From NCBI GenBank assembly GCA_037951105.1, contig JBAMJV010007662.1:1-64000 (forward strand): DNA of 64,000 bases, written 5' to 3'. Shown piece after piece: positions 43,355 to 56,900 of the stretch. Both the position numbers and the translations under genes were made by a program. Each line of letters begins with the position of its first letter. The first letter of the stretch is position 1. The notes beneath the pieces are model-generated. The model was not told the DNA's origin, ran no database searches, and worked only from the letters and a program-made list of their open reading frames with translations. The stretch comes from Echinarachnius parma (Eukaryota; Echinodermata; Echinoidea; Clypeasteroida; Echinarachniidae).

Positions 43355-46300
43355 ATAGTGATATAACAAAATATCTGATATAACAAACAAAATGTCATGG
43401 TCCCAAGGACCTCGTTATACTGAGTTTCCCCTGTATTGATATATGTGTGGTCAGTAATGTGTGGTCAATAATTCTAAAACATTTTGATTAAGCATTTTCA
43501 AACATTTGAACAGTTATTTCATTTTAAGTCAAACATTGGTTGTCCAATAAGCTATGAAATGGCAACATATTGTACTTTATTTGAAATTAATACAGTTATC
43601 CAGAGGTTTAACAATCATCAAAAATTCGTTACATTACTGAACTGTCCCTTTAAGGTGTGATAAACTCGCTGACAATGAAAAATACATTGTAAATATCTAT
43701 AAAATACGGTGCCTGAACATCGTTTCGTTATCCCATTTAGAATGTGAACATTTATAAACACATTTACATGGAATTGGGACAATGAAAAGTAATTAATCTA
43801 CAAAATTCATCTCTTGATGTTAAAATGCATTTCCGTATTCCGCAAAGATACCCTACATTCTCCATCGTGGGCCGCGAAGAAAAGGGCACTTGAAAATCAG
43901 CAAAGAGTATTATGCCTATGAAGATTATAACACGATACAAACAATGCTGGGGTGGGGTGTGTACGAAATCGACACAAGTGAAGGGATAGGGCTACCACGG
44001 GGTTACACAATTTACAAATATTATCAGCTAATATTGTTCATGCCGGAGAAAACTTATCTTCTTTTATAGGGTCATCATCTTCGTCAACAACATAAAATAC
44101 AGAGTGCGTATGATGCCATACCCTCCATTCATCTTAGCCAGAACATATACAAGCCCTTTACTCTGTATAGGGTTATAATTAACTTTACGCATCAAACCCT
44201 ACATTACTATATTAAAATTTCATGTATTATAGACACAAGAGTCAAGAGAGAAACAACAGTGGCAATACCAACAAATAGAAAATAGGAGAAAAGGAAGAAA
44301 TGTAGTGGATGAAGGAGATGAGATTGGAAGAGGAAAGATGGTAAAGAGGAGAAAGAAGAACAAGAAAGACAGAGAAAAGAAAGAAGAGACAAAGAAGAAA
44401 AAGGCTAACAATTGTTCAGTGACGTAATCCATCGTAGAAAGTATGGTAGTCTCCCGGGATTACAAATTTTAGTTGCTGCAGATGTTCATATTTACTGTCA
44501 TTGATTGGCCTATGGTCTTGATACAGGGATGGTGGGGACAACTCCACCGCGCCGAGGACGTGGAAGGTCTTGCCAATCATCGCTGAACTTTAGCTTGTAT
44601 TGGATACTACCATCTTCGTACTTAAGAGCACGAACGTTTGTCACCGTGGGGTCGCCAACCCTGCTTCCTGGTCGAATTGAAGGAATGGTGATTGTCTTTG
44701 AGTAATCTCGGAAGAAGCGATAATCCAAGTACTTCACAACGTAGGGTCATAACAAGACGTCTTTAATACGTCATTTTACGACGTCCTTATGACAAAAATT
44801 AATTGTGAAAAAATGGTCTTTAAAAGACATCATTATGACATCTTCTATACGACACAAATTATCATGTCAAAAATGGTCTTTAAAAGGCGTCACAATGACA
44901 TCATTATGACATCTTCTATACGACACAAATTATCATGTCAAAAATGGTCTTTAAAAGGCGTCACAATGACATCATTATGACATCTTCTATACGACACAAA
45001 TTATCATGTCAAAAATGGTCTTTAAAAGACGTCACAATGGCGTCATTATAACATCTTCTATATACGACACAAATTATCATTTCAAAAATGGTCTTTAAAA
45101 GACGTCACAATGACGTCATTATGACATCTTCTATACGACATACGACGTGTTAACCAGTTTACGACCAAATTAATACGTCTTAAAGACGTCAGTCTGCTAT
45201 CAGGGATGCATCGCACTGGTCCTGTAATGTTCATATTATCACACTCTTCTTGAAGTACCCTGCGTGACAATGGCTTTCTATCATGATCGTTACACTTTTC
45301 TACGTAGAGGTATTGAGATACGAGGTATTGTACAGATTTTCAAGGCATAAGAAGAAGGAATTACACGTATCTCATGTTACGAGGTTTTGTCAGTGCAGCT
45401 TCAAAGGGGGTTAAAATTACGAGGTTTAGTTTCAGGGTGTTTGGGGAAAAACCCAGACAGGAGGCGTTCCATGGGTTTATCAGGTGGTGCCGTAGGTCAT
45501 TAGGTACAAAATTATGCAAAAAACTCAAAATCTCAAAAAATTGAGATACGAGGTTTTGTCACCCCACCGACGATGCAAAAACAGATACGAGGAAAATGCA
45601 ATTAAACTTGCTTAAAAATATTAACAACAATAAACACATTTAATCATATATTCAAAACTATACATTCATATGCAAAAAGATGAATGTATACCTTAACAGC
45701 ATATTGTTTGTGTTATATGAACATTATCTCTAAAATTACGAAAATGTCGTTCATCTTTTGTTTGGTACTGTAATGAACTCTTGAAAGGTCAAATAAGTAA
45801 ATAAATTCACTAATTAGTCAATTCATAAATACATGGAAGAGCAGCTGCTGCAAAGTCACATGCTACGTCATTTGTAGGGAACAGCGTTACTAGTAATTGC
45901 ACTTACAATCGAACTTGACCTTGTTTACTGCTCTGGTCATCTTGGCTGTTTTGCCGGCCAGCTGGAATGCGGCCACCGCCCGGACCTTCTTGGACGCTTC
46001 GTTACCCTGGCTTTTAGACACCTTAGTCCCCATGGTAACAACAAACTATATCTAGTTATGTGATGATTTGAACATTACAGTTCGTCTTACGGTCGCTTTC
46101 TTGCACGTTGTACCTCTGAGGAAGCAGAGAACGGGTTAATTTGCATAATGTTAAATCATATTCATTGTTTATAGCCCGGTCACATATCAACGGATTGCGT
46201 AAACGGACGTCAAACGGAGAGCTAAATTTTCCATCCGTTCGTCTCCGTTCGTATGCGTTTCTTGTCCGTTCCTTGTCCGGTGATGTACGTTGTTCTGTTT

Positions 46301-49300
46301 TGTACATAAAGCAATGGAGACGACTTTCATCACCGGATAATTTCATTTCGCAAATTTTATATTCGTTGGGCATTCGTTTCCGCTATCCGTTGATATCTGA
46401 CCGGGCCATTACATATAGAACGTATGCGTCTAGCTTCGCCTGGTCACCATTTTGGATACCCTGCATCCCATGGAAACAACAAGTAAGATTTATTTTTGGG
46501 GCTTAGTTGAACACTATTGTCCGTCTTGGGCTTCTATACAGAAATTCGTAAAACCTAAATATTTTCCTTGCTTCTATTTGTAATGCAAATACAAGGAGTT
46601 ATGTATATGAACCGCTACAGTTCTAAGTTGTGGATTTCGACAATGTTAGTACGTCCCTTTATTGTTCCTTTAACCATCCAATAACCTTTCGTGATGTTCC
46701 GTGATCAAACAACGAAATACTCGTTTGCATTGTGTAACACCACATAATGCAATTTATATTGATATAGTACCCGAGCGTTTTGCCGCGCCATTCATATTAC
46801 ACGATCATCAATCATCGGAAATACATACAGTCACATATTTCACAGTAATATTCCGAGCGTGAATCGAATAATGAATTAATTGAACAGCCATCATGAAACA
46901 GCGGAACCCAATTGTTTTCATTGTGTAATAAATACTGCAATAATGTTTCGATTAATATAGCACATGATATTGAGGATAATTCTGTGCGTGTATACAACAT
47001 GTAATACCCGATTACACACATACAAGAACGGGCACTAATATTCTCACCGTAAATATAATAATGAATGAACCGAAGGGAAAAAAAGATGTCATGAATTTAT
47101 TGAATCCCAACCTGTTTTTTTTTCCTCAAACTTTAAGTTATCAAAGTAGCATTTATAAAGTAAACTGCATCTAGTGTCAAGATAACACACGCAGCTTAAT
47201 CGTGAGTAGGCATTTTGCGAACAATTTATCATCAATCTGATAATTTCATGTTCTGTACTTGATTTTCAAGATAATTGAATTAAACAGACACTGCCAAATG
47301 GATTTGTTATTTCAGGTATTATTTATAAGTCAAATATAATGCTATTATGTTTTTGGCTACTTACATGTAGTTCAATATTCTCGAAATAACTCATGAAGAT
47401 ACTGCATGTAAAGCCCGGCGCAGACAGAGCCGACTCGACCCGATCCGACTGGTTTAAATCAGGCTAGAGTTGGGCCCGGTCGGTCGGAGCAGATTTATCG
47501 CGTTGAATCGGCCCCAACTGGCATCCGACTGTCTCTCGACTGGCAAAATGTGTGTCGCGAGGCACTGAAAACTGAGCCGATCGGAATGACAACCAGTCGA
47601 GTCGGCTCTGTCTGCATTACATGGGCATTACATGTAAAAACCTATAGTCAGTTGGTCAGACTGCATGATTGGCGGGGGCAGGCTGGGGATGGGGCACACC
47701 TGTGGCATTTCTGTATGTGTACACAAATCTGCCCATCATGCTTTTATATTACTGGGGTGGGGGTCGTGCGCCCCGAACTTTACGGGCTGGTATGACTTCA
47801 AGTAAATGACCTGTACTTGCCATATTAACCTTATCTTATCTTATCTTATCTTACCTTGTCCGTCATATTGATTTTACACAATTTGATTTGTTTGATTTCT
47901 TATCAGCATAATATCATAATTCAAATCATAAAAAAAATAAACAAGTTGCATTAATTACACATTAGTGATTAATTTATTAGGAACAAATAGAGCTTCCAAT
48001 ATGAAAGTTATCTATTAACTTCATGAGTCTTTTTAGTAAGTGAAGTTTGAATGCTGTGTGATAATTTAGTTTGATATAAAAGGAAACAAAATGTTTTAAA
48101 AAAGACGTAATTCGCATGACCTCCTGCCCTTGTTTTTTTGGTTACCTTAATCACAAAGCGTTACATAACGCGTTTCAATCAATCATAAATATATCAGTTA
48201 TTAGGGAGACATTTCACAAATAAAGAGTCATTCTATAAACCATTCTGCTTCATTTGCCAAGGTACAAGACTGATGCTTTTTTTCACTAGCGCTTGTGCTA
48301 AACTTTGGTTTCCTTTAAAACAGCAATGTTAACTTCCGTATACATGTACTTTGATAGGTATGTTAGCATTAATTAAGTAAACTAATATATTGAAGCAACT
48401 CATTGTTTTGTAAATCATGTACAGTTCGTATTTCAATTATTTGTTTGCATACTGTCTTAGTGTTATGATGTACATACATACGATATTATTTTGTTGTTAA
48501 TAGACTTCACTTTATATATTTGACAAGGATAATGCAAGGATAGATTTATATTACTGGAAACTATCTTATCTTATAGTATATAATAAGGTACTCACATTGT
48601 ATGATTGCTGTCAATGCATCCATCTGCCCATCCACCTGGTCCTCATTATTCTTGAATTCTTAAATATTAATATTAATATATATATATAGTTTAGAACAAT
48701 ATGGCAGTAAATCCCCAAATAGATCATGTAGTTGAAAAGGCCAACGTGAGTTTCAAGTCCAATCGACCAGTATGCTGGATGTGATGCATGCTATTATATA
48801 TTCAGCGTGGAATATTGCAATGAATAGACGTAATATACCAAATCAATACATGTAATAATTTCAGTGACATAATCATTATCACTGTATTAATTACATTTCA
48901 TATCGAATGCATGCCCCGCGCACGTTTTGCCATGGTCATGATGGTAGTGCTAGTCTCAATTAAAACAAATATTTGACAACCTTTTTACTAACATTTTTTG
49001 TTGTTTTTCATGTATATTTTTATGACACAAAGGAAAACAGTTTTATAAGTCATACTTATTTGTATGTTTGTAGGCTATGACGTATATCCATGGGCATATG
49101 ATATAACATTCGTTCATTCAGAAATAACACATTTCCCGAAACATCTATACTTAGTTACTAGGGCACATAAATCTGAACGTGTCTGCGACAAAGACTACCA
49201 TGGATGGCGGAGCGGACTTTGATTACACGTTGTCATGGTGTTCGTCGGATGATCGAGTCTCGTGTATGGAAGTATCATAATTTGTACAATGGGTCGAACA

Positions 49301-49738
49301 ATAACGAGTCACACAATCACCACGATCAATGAAAAGCTATCAACGGTTCGGCATTGAACCCGAAAATATTCGAGATGTATATTTTTGGATAATGCATGCA
49401 ATGGTACGCCAAAACCAAATAACTTTTTGGTAATAATACTAATAATAACGATATCGAAAATAATAGCGCTAGTGATATTCGTTTGTCTCGCAATGTATGG
49501 TCAACAAGGAATCTAAACGATCAGGACGTTTCGTGTGCCGCTGCAACACTTTGTCAAGTGATATAACGTCGTGATCTTTTAGATTCCTTGTTGACCATAC
49601 ATTGCGAGACAAACGAATATCACTAGCGATATTATTTTCGATACTATATCCGCAATGAGTAATGTATTTATTATTAATAACGATATCTTATTATTACAAA
49701 GAAATTGTGTGGCATGAAACTTGTAGCTCTTCTCTCTC
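43355..49738. repeat. 6384 bp tandem duplication, copy 2
   Basis: This directly abuts copy 1 with no filler and ends at 49738, after which the sequence becomes unique ('accctttgttgc'). Its left edge begins in the middle of a short mariner-type element (complete only at 36862-37049), so copy 1's left flank is ancestral. Confidence 0.93.
45907..46033 (-). CDS. Second, identical copy of exon 1 (upstream, in the tandem duplication)
   Basis: This copy is offset by 6384 bp from 39523-39649 and keeps the same ATG (46033-46031), the same coding sequence and the same GTAAGT donor. If the duplication is real, transcription could begin at either copy and splice to exon 2 (35000), giving the same protein. 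A transcript from this copy could also read through the downstream exon 1. If the duplication is an assembly artefact, this exon does not exist separately. Confidence 0.7.
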
Positions 49739-49845
49739 ACCCTTTGTTGCTTTAAATTTGATGCCTTCTTTTGATCCGCTTGACAATCAAATAAATGTAT
49801 GACAAAATATTAATTTTCATTGATAAAGTGGAATTTCTTGCCTCA

Positions 49846-49890
49846 CCCCCCCCCCCCCCCCCCCCCCCACACACACACACGAACACACAC
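49846..49890. repeat. C run followed by (CA)n
   Basis: About 24 C followed by 'acacacacacac' just after the duplicated segment. Confidence 0.9.
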
Positions 49891-50454
49891 TATCTGTCTT
49901 AGCAAATTTGTATGAATTTGTTTAGGTTTCGCAACATTTTCTTCAACAACATGATCTTTATAACGCCCTCTATAGAGCCATGTACATACATTTTGGAAAT
50001 CCGTTAAAGATAAATATCAGTTTTGGGAAAGTTACCAAAAACATCTATATTGGCCAAACTATTTGATCAATATTGTTGAATAAGTATTCAAAATGGGCTT
50101 GTGTGGTAAAATCCGAACCTAAGCATCGTTAAATGCAGAAATATCAGAAGAAATCCAAAGATGTTTCGATGGTTTGTCCTGTTTGCCCACTACATTGCCC
50201 ATGTTATGAAGGCCTAGATCTCACTAAAACCACCAGCCAAGGTATAGGACACCACTGATTAGTTTTGATTGTTTTTTGTTTCGTATGTTTTGGACATTTG
50301 CATGGTTGTTGAACTAACCCAGGAAGGATGGCATACAGGAAAATGAGTGTCATATTACATGTTGGTTCGGTTCCGTATACTCGATAAAAACATAAACAAA
50401 TCCATACATTATGGATTTGTATTACATATAAGGCGGGTGGTGTGTGTTTGTTTG

Positions 50455-50596
50455 TGTGAGTGCGGGGAGGGGGGGGGGGGGGGGGGTTAAACCAAACAAA
50501 CCTATTTGGGTGGAAATCAACTATAATTTCGGACATATGCCTAGAACACAATTGTTTGTGTGTGTGCGTGTGTGGGGGTGGGGGGGGGGGGGGGGT
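50455..50596. repeat. Two (GT)n-G run simple repeats
   Basis: 'tgtgtgtttg...ggagggggggggg' and 'tgtgtgtgcgtgtgtgggggtggggg' lie about 100 bp apart, about 300 bp upstream of the CCP/Ig start codon. They create a long Pro/His open frame on the minus strand that is not a gene. Confidence 0.85.
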
Positions 50597-50846
50597 TGCC
50601 CATACGCCCATAGTAGCGTTTTGCATAACCTTGAATTCCAATCGAGGTAAACCTAAATGGATACAGAGCATGTTTTGATACTTCGTCCAGCATATAACAC
50701 ACGGGCGAATGAATTGTGCTTTTCTGTTTGGGCTCAACACTTTCCAGTAACTCGAATGATAAAAAACATGGCATTGTTTTGACATAGCACAAATTCTACC
50801 AACAAATACAAACAAGTCAGAAGTATTGATCAGTCGTCATTCGAAT

Positions 50847-50922
50847 ATGGTCAAAATGGATCTTCGAAGCACCAAGCTTCTTTCCAGTTTGGCACTAGCA
50901 TTCATCTTCACCATTCAAACAT
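50847..50922 (+). CDS. Exon 1 of the CCP/Ig gene: signal peptide
   Basis: The ATG at 50847 starts MVKMDLRSTKLL, then a hydrophobic core (SSLALAFIFTIQT) and a GTAAGT donor in phase 1. An in-frame second Met at codon 4 could be the real start. Single-exon signal peptides followed by phase-1 CCP exons are the usual gene structure for such proteins. Confidence 0.78.
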
Positions 50923-53900
50923 GTAAGTAGCTCTCATTGATTTCCAACATGCACGTAGGCTATGCAGTAATATCGGGTGGCCACTTCGACATGTATGATT
51001 GTATTTATGTTGTTATGTTAGTAACGGAAACAACAATAGTCAAGCAAGTAGTTGTGCATTTGTATTAGTTGTATTAATTTATATTGGTGCATTACAATCT
51101 GATTCACCCATTTACCCCATTCACCCAAACTAATAGCATTGGCGTAACGTGGTCGGATTGATCGGGGGATTATTGGGAGCATATCTTATGTATTTCTCAA
51201 CGGGGTATAGTTCAGTTTTGATTTAGAGGGCTTAACAAAACAAAGAATACCAACAGTCCTTTTCAGGACTAGTACACCAACAGTCCTTTCTAGGACTACC
51301 AACAGTCCTTTTCAGGACTCACCAATCCACCCATCTAACATGATGGTGCAGCCGCAAACCACACGTATTATATACACCACCATGGAAACCGATACTTACA
51401 AGCAACATTTAAAACAATGTTGTTGTGAGGTAATACGACTGAAAGTGTCAACATTAAAAAGGCACGCAATTCTAAAGACGGAATCAACTTTGTTTTTATG
51501 AAATTCTGTTCAGAAACAGCTAAAATATCCATAAATAAATCTAATTGAAATCAATGCTGGGGACGAACTTTTATTTAATAATTTAAGACAATTGTTTATA
51601 AATTCTACATATTTCTAAACCACAATGTTTTATGATCGTTGCTCTCTCTATTGAATTTTTAAAATAGTTGAAATTTTAGATGTCTTGAGGGCGCCCTCTT
51701 GTATGAATAGCAGTGTTTTTTTAAAAATGAAAACAGCCATGCAATATAGCAATTGATATGTTGTCTACTATTCAATCGTCATTAACTCTTAGTTTTTAAT
51801 GATAACTTACAAGTTTTAGTTACCAGCATTCTGTTTGCCAAAACTGTACCTTTAACTTTGTCGAATATGTTATCCTTGTGTTTTTTTTTTCGCAAATAAT
51901 CCCCCCCCCCCCCTATAGCTACGCGATTGTTACTATATGTACTCACTAGCACTCAATACAATAATCAGCGGAAATGATACTTATAATCCTGTACTAAAGA
52001 CTGGTTGTTAGTTTTCAATTACGAAAACAAAACTCATACATTTTAGCTCTATACACGCAGTTTTAAATATGCAACTAGGATAGGAAAACACGATCATTCG
52101 TTACATTTACATGTACCGTTTTTTCTAGAACATATCATTATATATAAATCATTCAATGTAAATACAGCTTGTAATTTAAATTGCCAGCCACAAAACATTA
52201 AAGCAAGCTCGTCGCCAAAAACCTTAAAAAGGGCACCGATATTGTATTTACACATTTCACTCTTGTATAATGGTTAACCCGGTCAGGTTTTGTTCGGAAC
52301 ATACTCGGGCTTTGGGCTTTGAAAAATACACGTTGTAGCAAATCAGTTCGTCCTGAAATGAAATACAGTAGTCCTTGCTACCTTATGTTTTGTATTTGAA
52401 TGTATTTATTTATTTTTTAAATTATATTCTTGCATGTCTCACAATAAACAATTTCGTACATAAAAAATAAACTGTCATAACATCGAAATAGAAACACACA
52501 GAGGTCTGGCAATATTAGCTAGAAGCTTGAAGCGTTGCCATACCTAAGATTTAACAAGTTCTACATATTCTTAAAGATACAGTAAACATAGATTAATACA
52601 AACAAGAACAAAATGTAATACAAACAAATATAACACATTATTTACAAGTACAGATAAAGATAATAGTTAAGGGGATCTAGTAACTTTGTTGACATGTGCA
52701 AAAAAGTGATAAATGGTTGATGCAATGTATATTGTTGTTATCTGATATGTCCACAGGGTATTGTGTGAAAATTTCAAGTCATATAGACGTTGCATGGCCG
52801 AGTAGTGAGCAAAAATGCAAAGTGATATTCACTAACTCACTGCACCCACTTTGTACACGGTTTCAAAACTCCAACGGAGTTTTTATTATCTGAACACTTC
52901 AATCGCACATATCTTTGTAACGAAAGGGAAATTTGAAAAACCGAAACCTGTCCCATAATGTTATTGTCAATACGAATACAACCATGAGGGAACCGCTAGA
53001 ATTCAAATTGGATTTTTAGGATTTGGAAAATTTTACTAAGTCCCTTAGGGTGGAATTCTCATCAAAAGGTTAAATTTAGCCCGGGTTAAATTTTTATGGA
53101 GCGACACACTGCAAACAATGCGCACTTATTTCTAAATGCGCGCTTGTACTAGATATGTGCACTCATCCTTCATAAACGCAAACACAAAACCTATGAATAG
53201 ACCATTGCGCCTGACGCCTATTTTTACGCTAAACTGGCAGGAAGAAAGTATGAAAAAAGTGTGTAGAAACTTGACAATAATCGTTGATTTTGCCAGATTT
53301 ATTTGACTTTTCATATAAATAACATGGACTCATCTTGCGGGGAAACCTCCAAACTTCCGCTGTCAAAATCGAGTGTAGAAAGCGCTAATTGAATGAAGAA
53401 AAAAAAATACGATAAGTACCAACGGAGACAATGGTGGCAAAGAAGTAACTACCCGGCTTTCCATAAAACAGTGGGTTAAATTTAACCTACTTCTGACGTA
53501 AAACGACGCGAAACGACGCGATTTAGCACTGTGCTAAAAAAAGGTCTCCATGAGAATTCCAGCCCTAAAGTCTCTATATGGTCTATAATTCCTGTATATG
53601 TTTAGTTGTGGAAAAAAGTCATATATTTCAAACTTGTTTTAATAATGGCTGTATTCATTGACTTTAAATGTGCGATTTATTTATTTTTTATTTTTTTGTA
53701 TTGTCAATAAACCTAGAAAATGTTGCGTAGTGTGGTAGAACACAAACTATTGGGAAACACACACCTATAATTGTTTTGGTATCAATGATTTCCCTTATGT
53801 TGTATTTTTTTCTTCAAATTGTCCTCTTTTTTTTGGGGGGGGGGGGGGGTGGGGCACACGAAGAATAAAACGTAGGCGACGTGTTATTTATGCCATTTTT

Positions 53901-56900
53901 GTTTTATTTATTAAAGGTACTGGAACGGTGTGTTTCGGTTCGTCGACCGAGCATGGTTTATACAGTGTGCACGGGCGTAGTAGCGTTGTGGAAAGACTTT
54001 GGACAACTGGCGCACAACATGGCGGCAGGGTTGACGTCAGCGTGAGAAACTGCCCCAGGGGTTTTTATGCCCAGCAGCCAACCAGAAGCCACTGTGAGAA
54101 CGGAACGTGGACACCGCCCTGGCCAACGTGTGGTACGTAATATTTAATTGGCTGTATGACCATAGAGTAGGTGTACAATATGACGAAGGGCACAGTTAAA
54201 TTACGTTGGTGATTGAAACAGAATCTATTGAAGGCAACGTTTGCCACATGCATTTAAACTTAACAATATACAGGGTGGCCCAGAAATAACGGAACGGGGC
54301 AATTCCCAAAGTAAAGTAACAAAATTAACATGTCCATCGGATAGGGTGTCCTTTCCAATGAACAACGATACCAGGAAAAGTAATTTTGGACGCGTAGTTT
54401 TTGTTTTAGGGCGCTTTGAGTGAGACCATGTCAGGTTCCTATTTTTGTCAATTTTTACCAAGTCAGTGCCTGATAAAGGAGACTTATTGCCCTACATACC
54501 ATTGAACGCGCGAATATTCCGCGCGCCATTGTTAGTGTGCATTCAGCTGTGTGCCGAGCGGTGCCGAGAGAATGGGCTTAATTGGTCACTAGTATGACGG
54601 GCAGTAAGTCTCATTTATCAGACACTGACTTGGTAAAAATTGACAAAAATAGGAACCTGACATGGTCTCACTTAAAGCGCCCTAAAACAAAAACTACACG
54701 TCCAAAATTACTTTTCTTGGTATCGTTGTTCATTGGAACGGACACCCTATCCGATGGACATGTTCATTTTTTAAAACTTTATTTTGGGAAGTGCCCCGTT
54801 CCGTTATTTATGGGCCACCCTGTATAAAGACACATAAGTGGAAAGGCTATGGGTGCAGTTCAAAGACAACCCACCTGCCCACCATGTGGCATTCAACAGG
54901 AATCAGAATCAAAACCAAGACATATATAAACAATGAGATCTTTCTGTCAATGTTGCTCTACCGACGGTAATGAAAACTGAATGGACCCTAGAAACGGAAT
55001 ACGAGGCACATATTCAGTGCATTTTTTGTAAATCTAATTTCAAAGTCATCCCTGTCCTTTTGCTGACCATGTTCTCCCCCGGCTAGGTTCTCTAGCCTCT
55101 ACTGTACACACACAAACACACACACACAATGTATAGACTGTAACAAATCGGACCGCTCCAACCGAAATTTAAAATCCTTCGCAGAGGCTGTAAACGTCCT
55201 GGGAAGAAATAGGCGGAAATGGCGAGAGACCGTGATGTGGATGCTACCACTCAATGCAGTCAATGCAGTATTCGATTCCTACTGGTTGCTATTTGTCCGG
55301 ACTATTAAGTTAATGGGCAATCCCCGGTTAATGTTTCCATAACTAAACAAACTTGTTATATATTTTATTATTCTAAGTCCAACAAGAAGATACAAGGGAA
55401 AAGGTAAAACAAAGTACAGTCCTTGTCAAACTCAATTTTAGTAACCAAACCTGCACCATAACATTATAAACTAATAGTTATAACTCTACCATGATCGAAA
55501 GGTATACACAATTAGAAACAACTAAGTAATAAGTGCGTTATCATACGAAAGCCTTTAAAACACAAAAGGGCGCTCTCTTTTATAACAAATTGTGCATGTG
55601 GTGTTTTGTTGAAATAATTAGCAAATAAAGAGATTATCAATAACTATTTAAAAACCTCTTTTGTATTTTTTTTTTGTAAGTGTAAGCATTTTTCTTTTGC
55701 TTTTTTTTTAAATAATCGAATAAATGTGGGATCCACTATCGTTCTGATCGGATTTATTTTGTTGATATTTGAGCTGTTTCTAAACCGATTTTGATTAAAT
55801 GAGGTTTTTTCTGTCATACAAATGTTATGATAATTCACATTTGACATTCAGTCTCTCATGACCTCAAAACATTTTTTTTGGGAAGCGCCCGCTATAGTAT
55901 ATACTAAATCTCAACTATCCCTTTAACAACCCAACTACACTACAACTACACTCTAGTATCATCATGCATTTATCTGAAGAGCAGAGCGTGTCGCCTTCAG
56001 CCCCTTAAAGGGATAGTACAGTTTTGGTCAAACTGTATGTTAGTATCCTAAACTTGCACCAAATTATTACAAAATATTAGTAATAATTCCACCAAGATTG
56101 AAAGGTAGACAAAATTCACAAACGGCTAAGTTAAATGCTGTTATCATTCAAAAGGTAGTCGTTGCAACACTAGAGGGAACTCTCTTAAAACATATTAGTT
56201 TTAACCATTTACCAAAACAAATTGTGAATGTGATGTTTTATAAAGTTATGATTCAATCGCGAGATTTAAACACCTATTTGGTATATTTTCAAAATAGTGT
56301 AGCCATTATAAAAATTTGGTCTGAAATTGTTAAATATATATGAGATACACTTATATTCCAATCGGATATATTTGTTAATATTAAGCTCTTTCTGATCTGA
56401 TTTTGATATAATAAAGTTTGTTTTATCCTTAAAATCACGTGCTTATTACATTTTTACACTTAGTTACCTCGCACATTAGTTATTTATTGAAGCGCTATTT
56501 AAACCCAAACTGTACTACCACTCTAAAGTGGTTCTACACGTACAGTGGCGTCATCAGGAATTCTGCAATGAAACCCTTACCCCTATATCAAATACTAACA
56601 AGTGCCAAATACATTGGCGCCATTTTTTCAGAGAGAGCACGGAACCCGTGTGATGACCCATTGACTTCGTCTCGAAGTCACGTGCTTTCATCACTGACTC
56701 TAATTGTCTATACACCAACCCGGAACAGGGACCATACAAAGCTCTCTTTGGTCTTTTCTTCCCAGAGAGACCACAAAACCCTTGTAAGGTCAAACTGACA
56801 GACTCACTACATTTGGAAGGTGGTGTTGCAGTTCACCAAGGACTCTGTGGTGCGGGCCACCATGATATAATGGCGGCACCACTTTGCCTGATGAAACGTG

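Larger units (their letters stand above)
50923..53916. other. Intron 1 of the CCP/Ig gene
   Basis: About 3 kb. It holds three closely spaced copies of 'accaacagtccttttcaggact' (51247-51320), a partial TTAA-type element, an interspersed repeat and a ~530 bp TIR element. No further exon is supported. Confidence 0.6.

Noticed and set aside
50204..50815. 203-residue open frame on the minus strand upstream of the CCP/Ig gene
   Set aside because: Its Pro/His/Thr stretches come from translating C runs and (AC)n repeats; no domain, no splice context, and it overlaps simple repeats.
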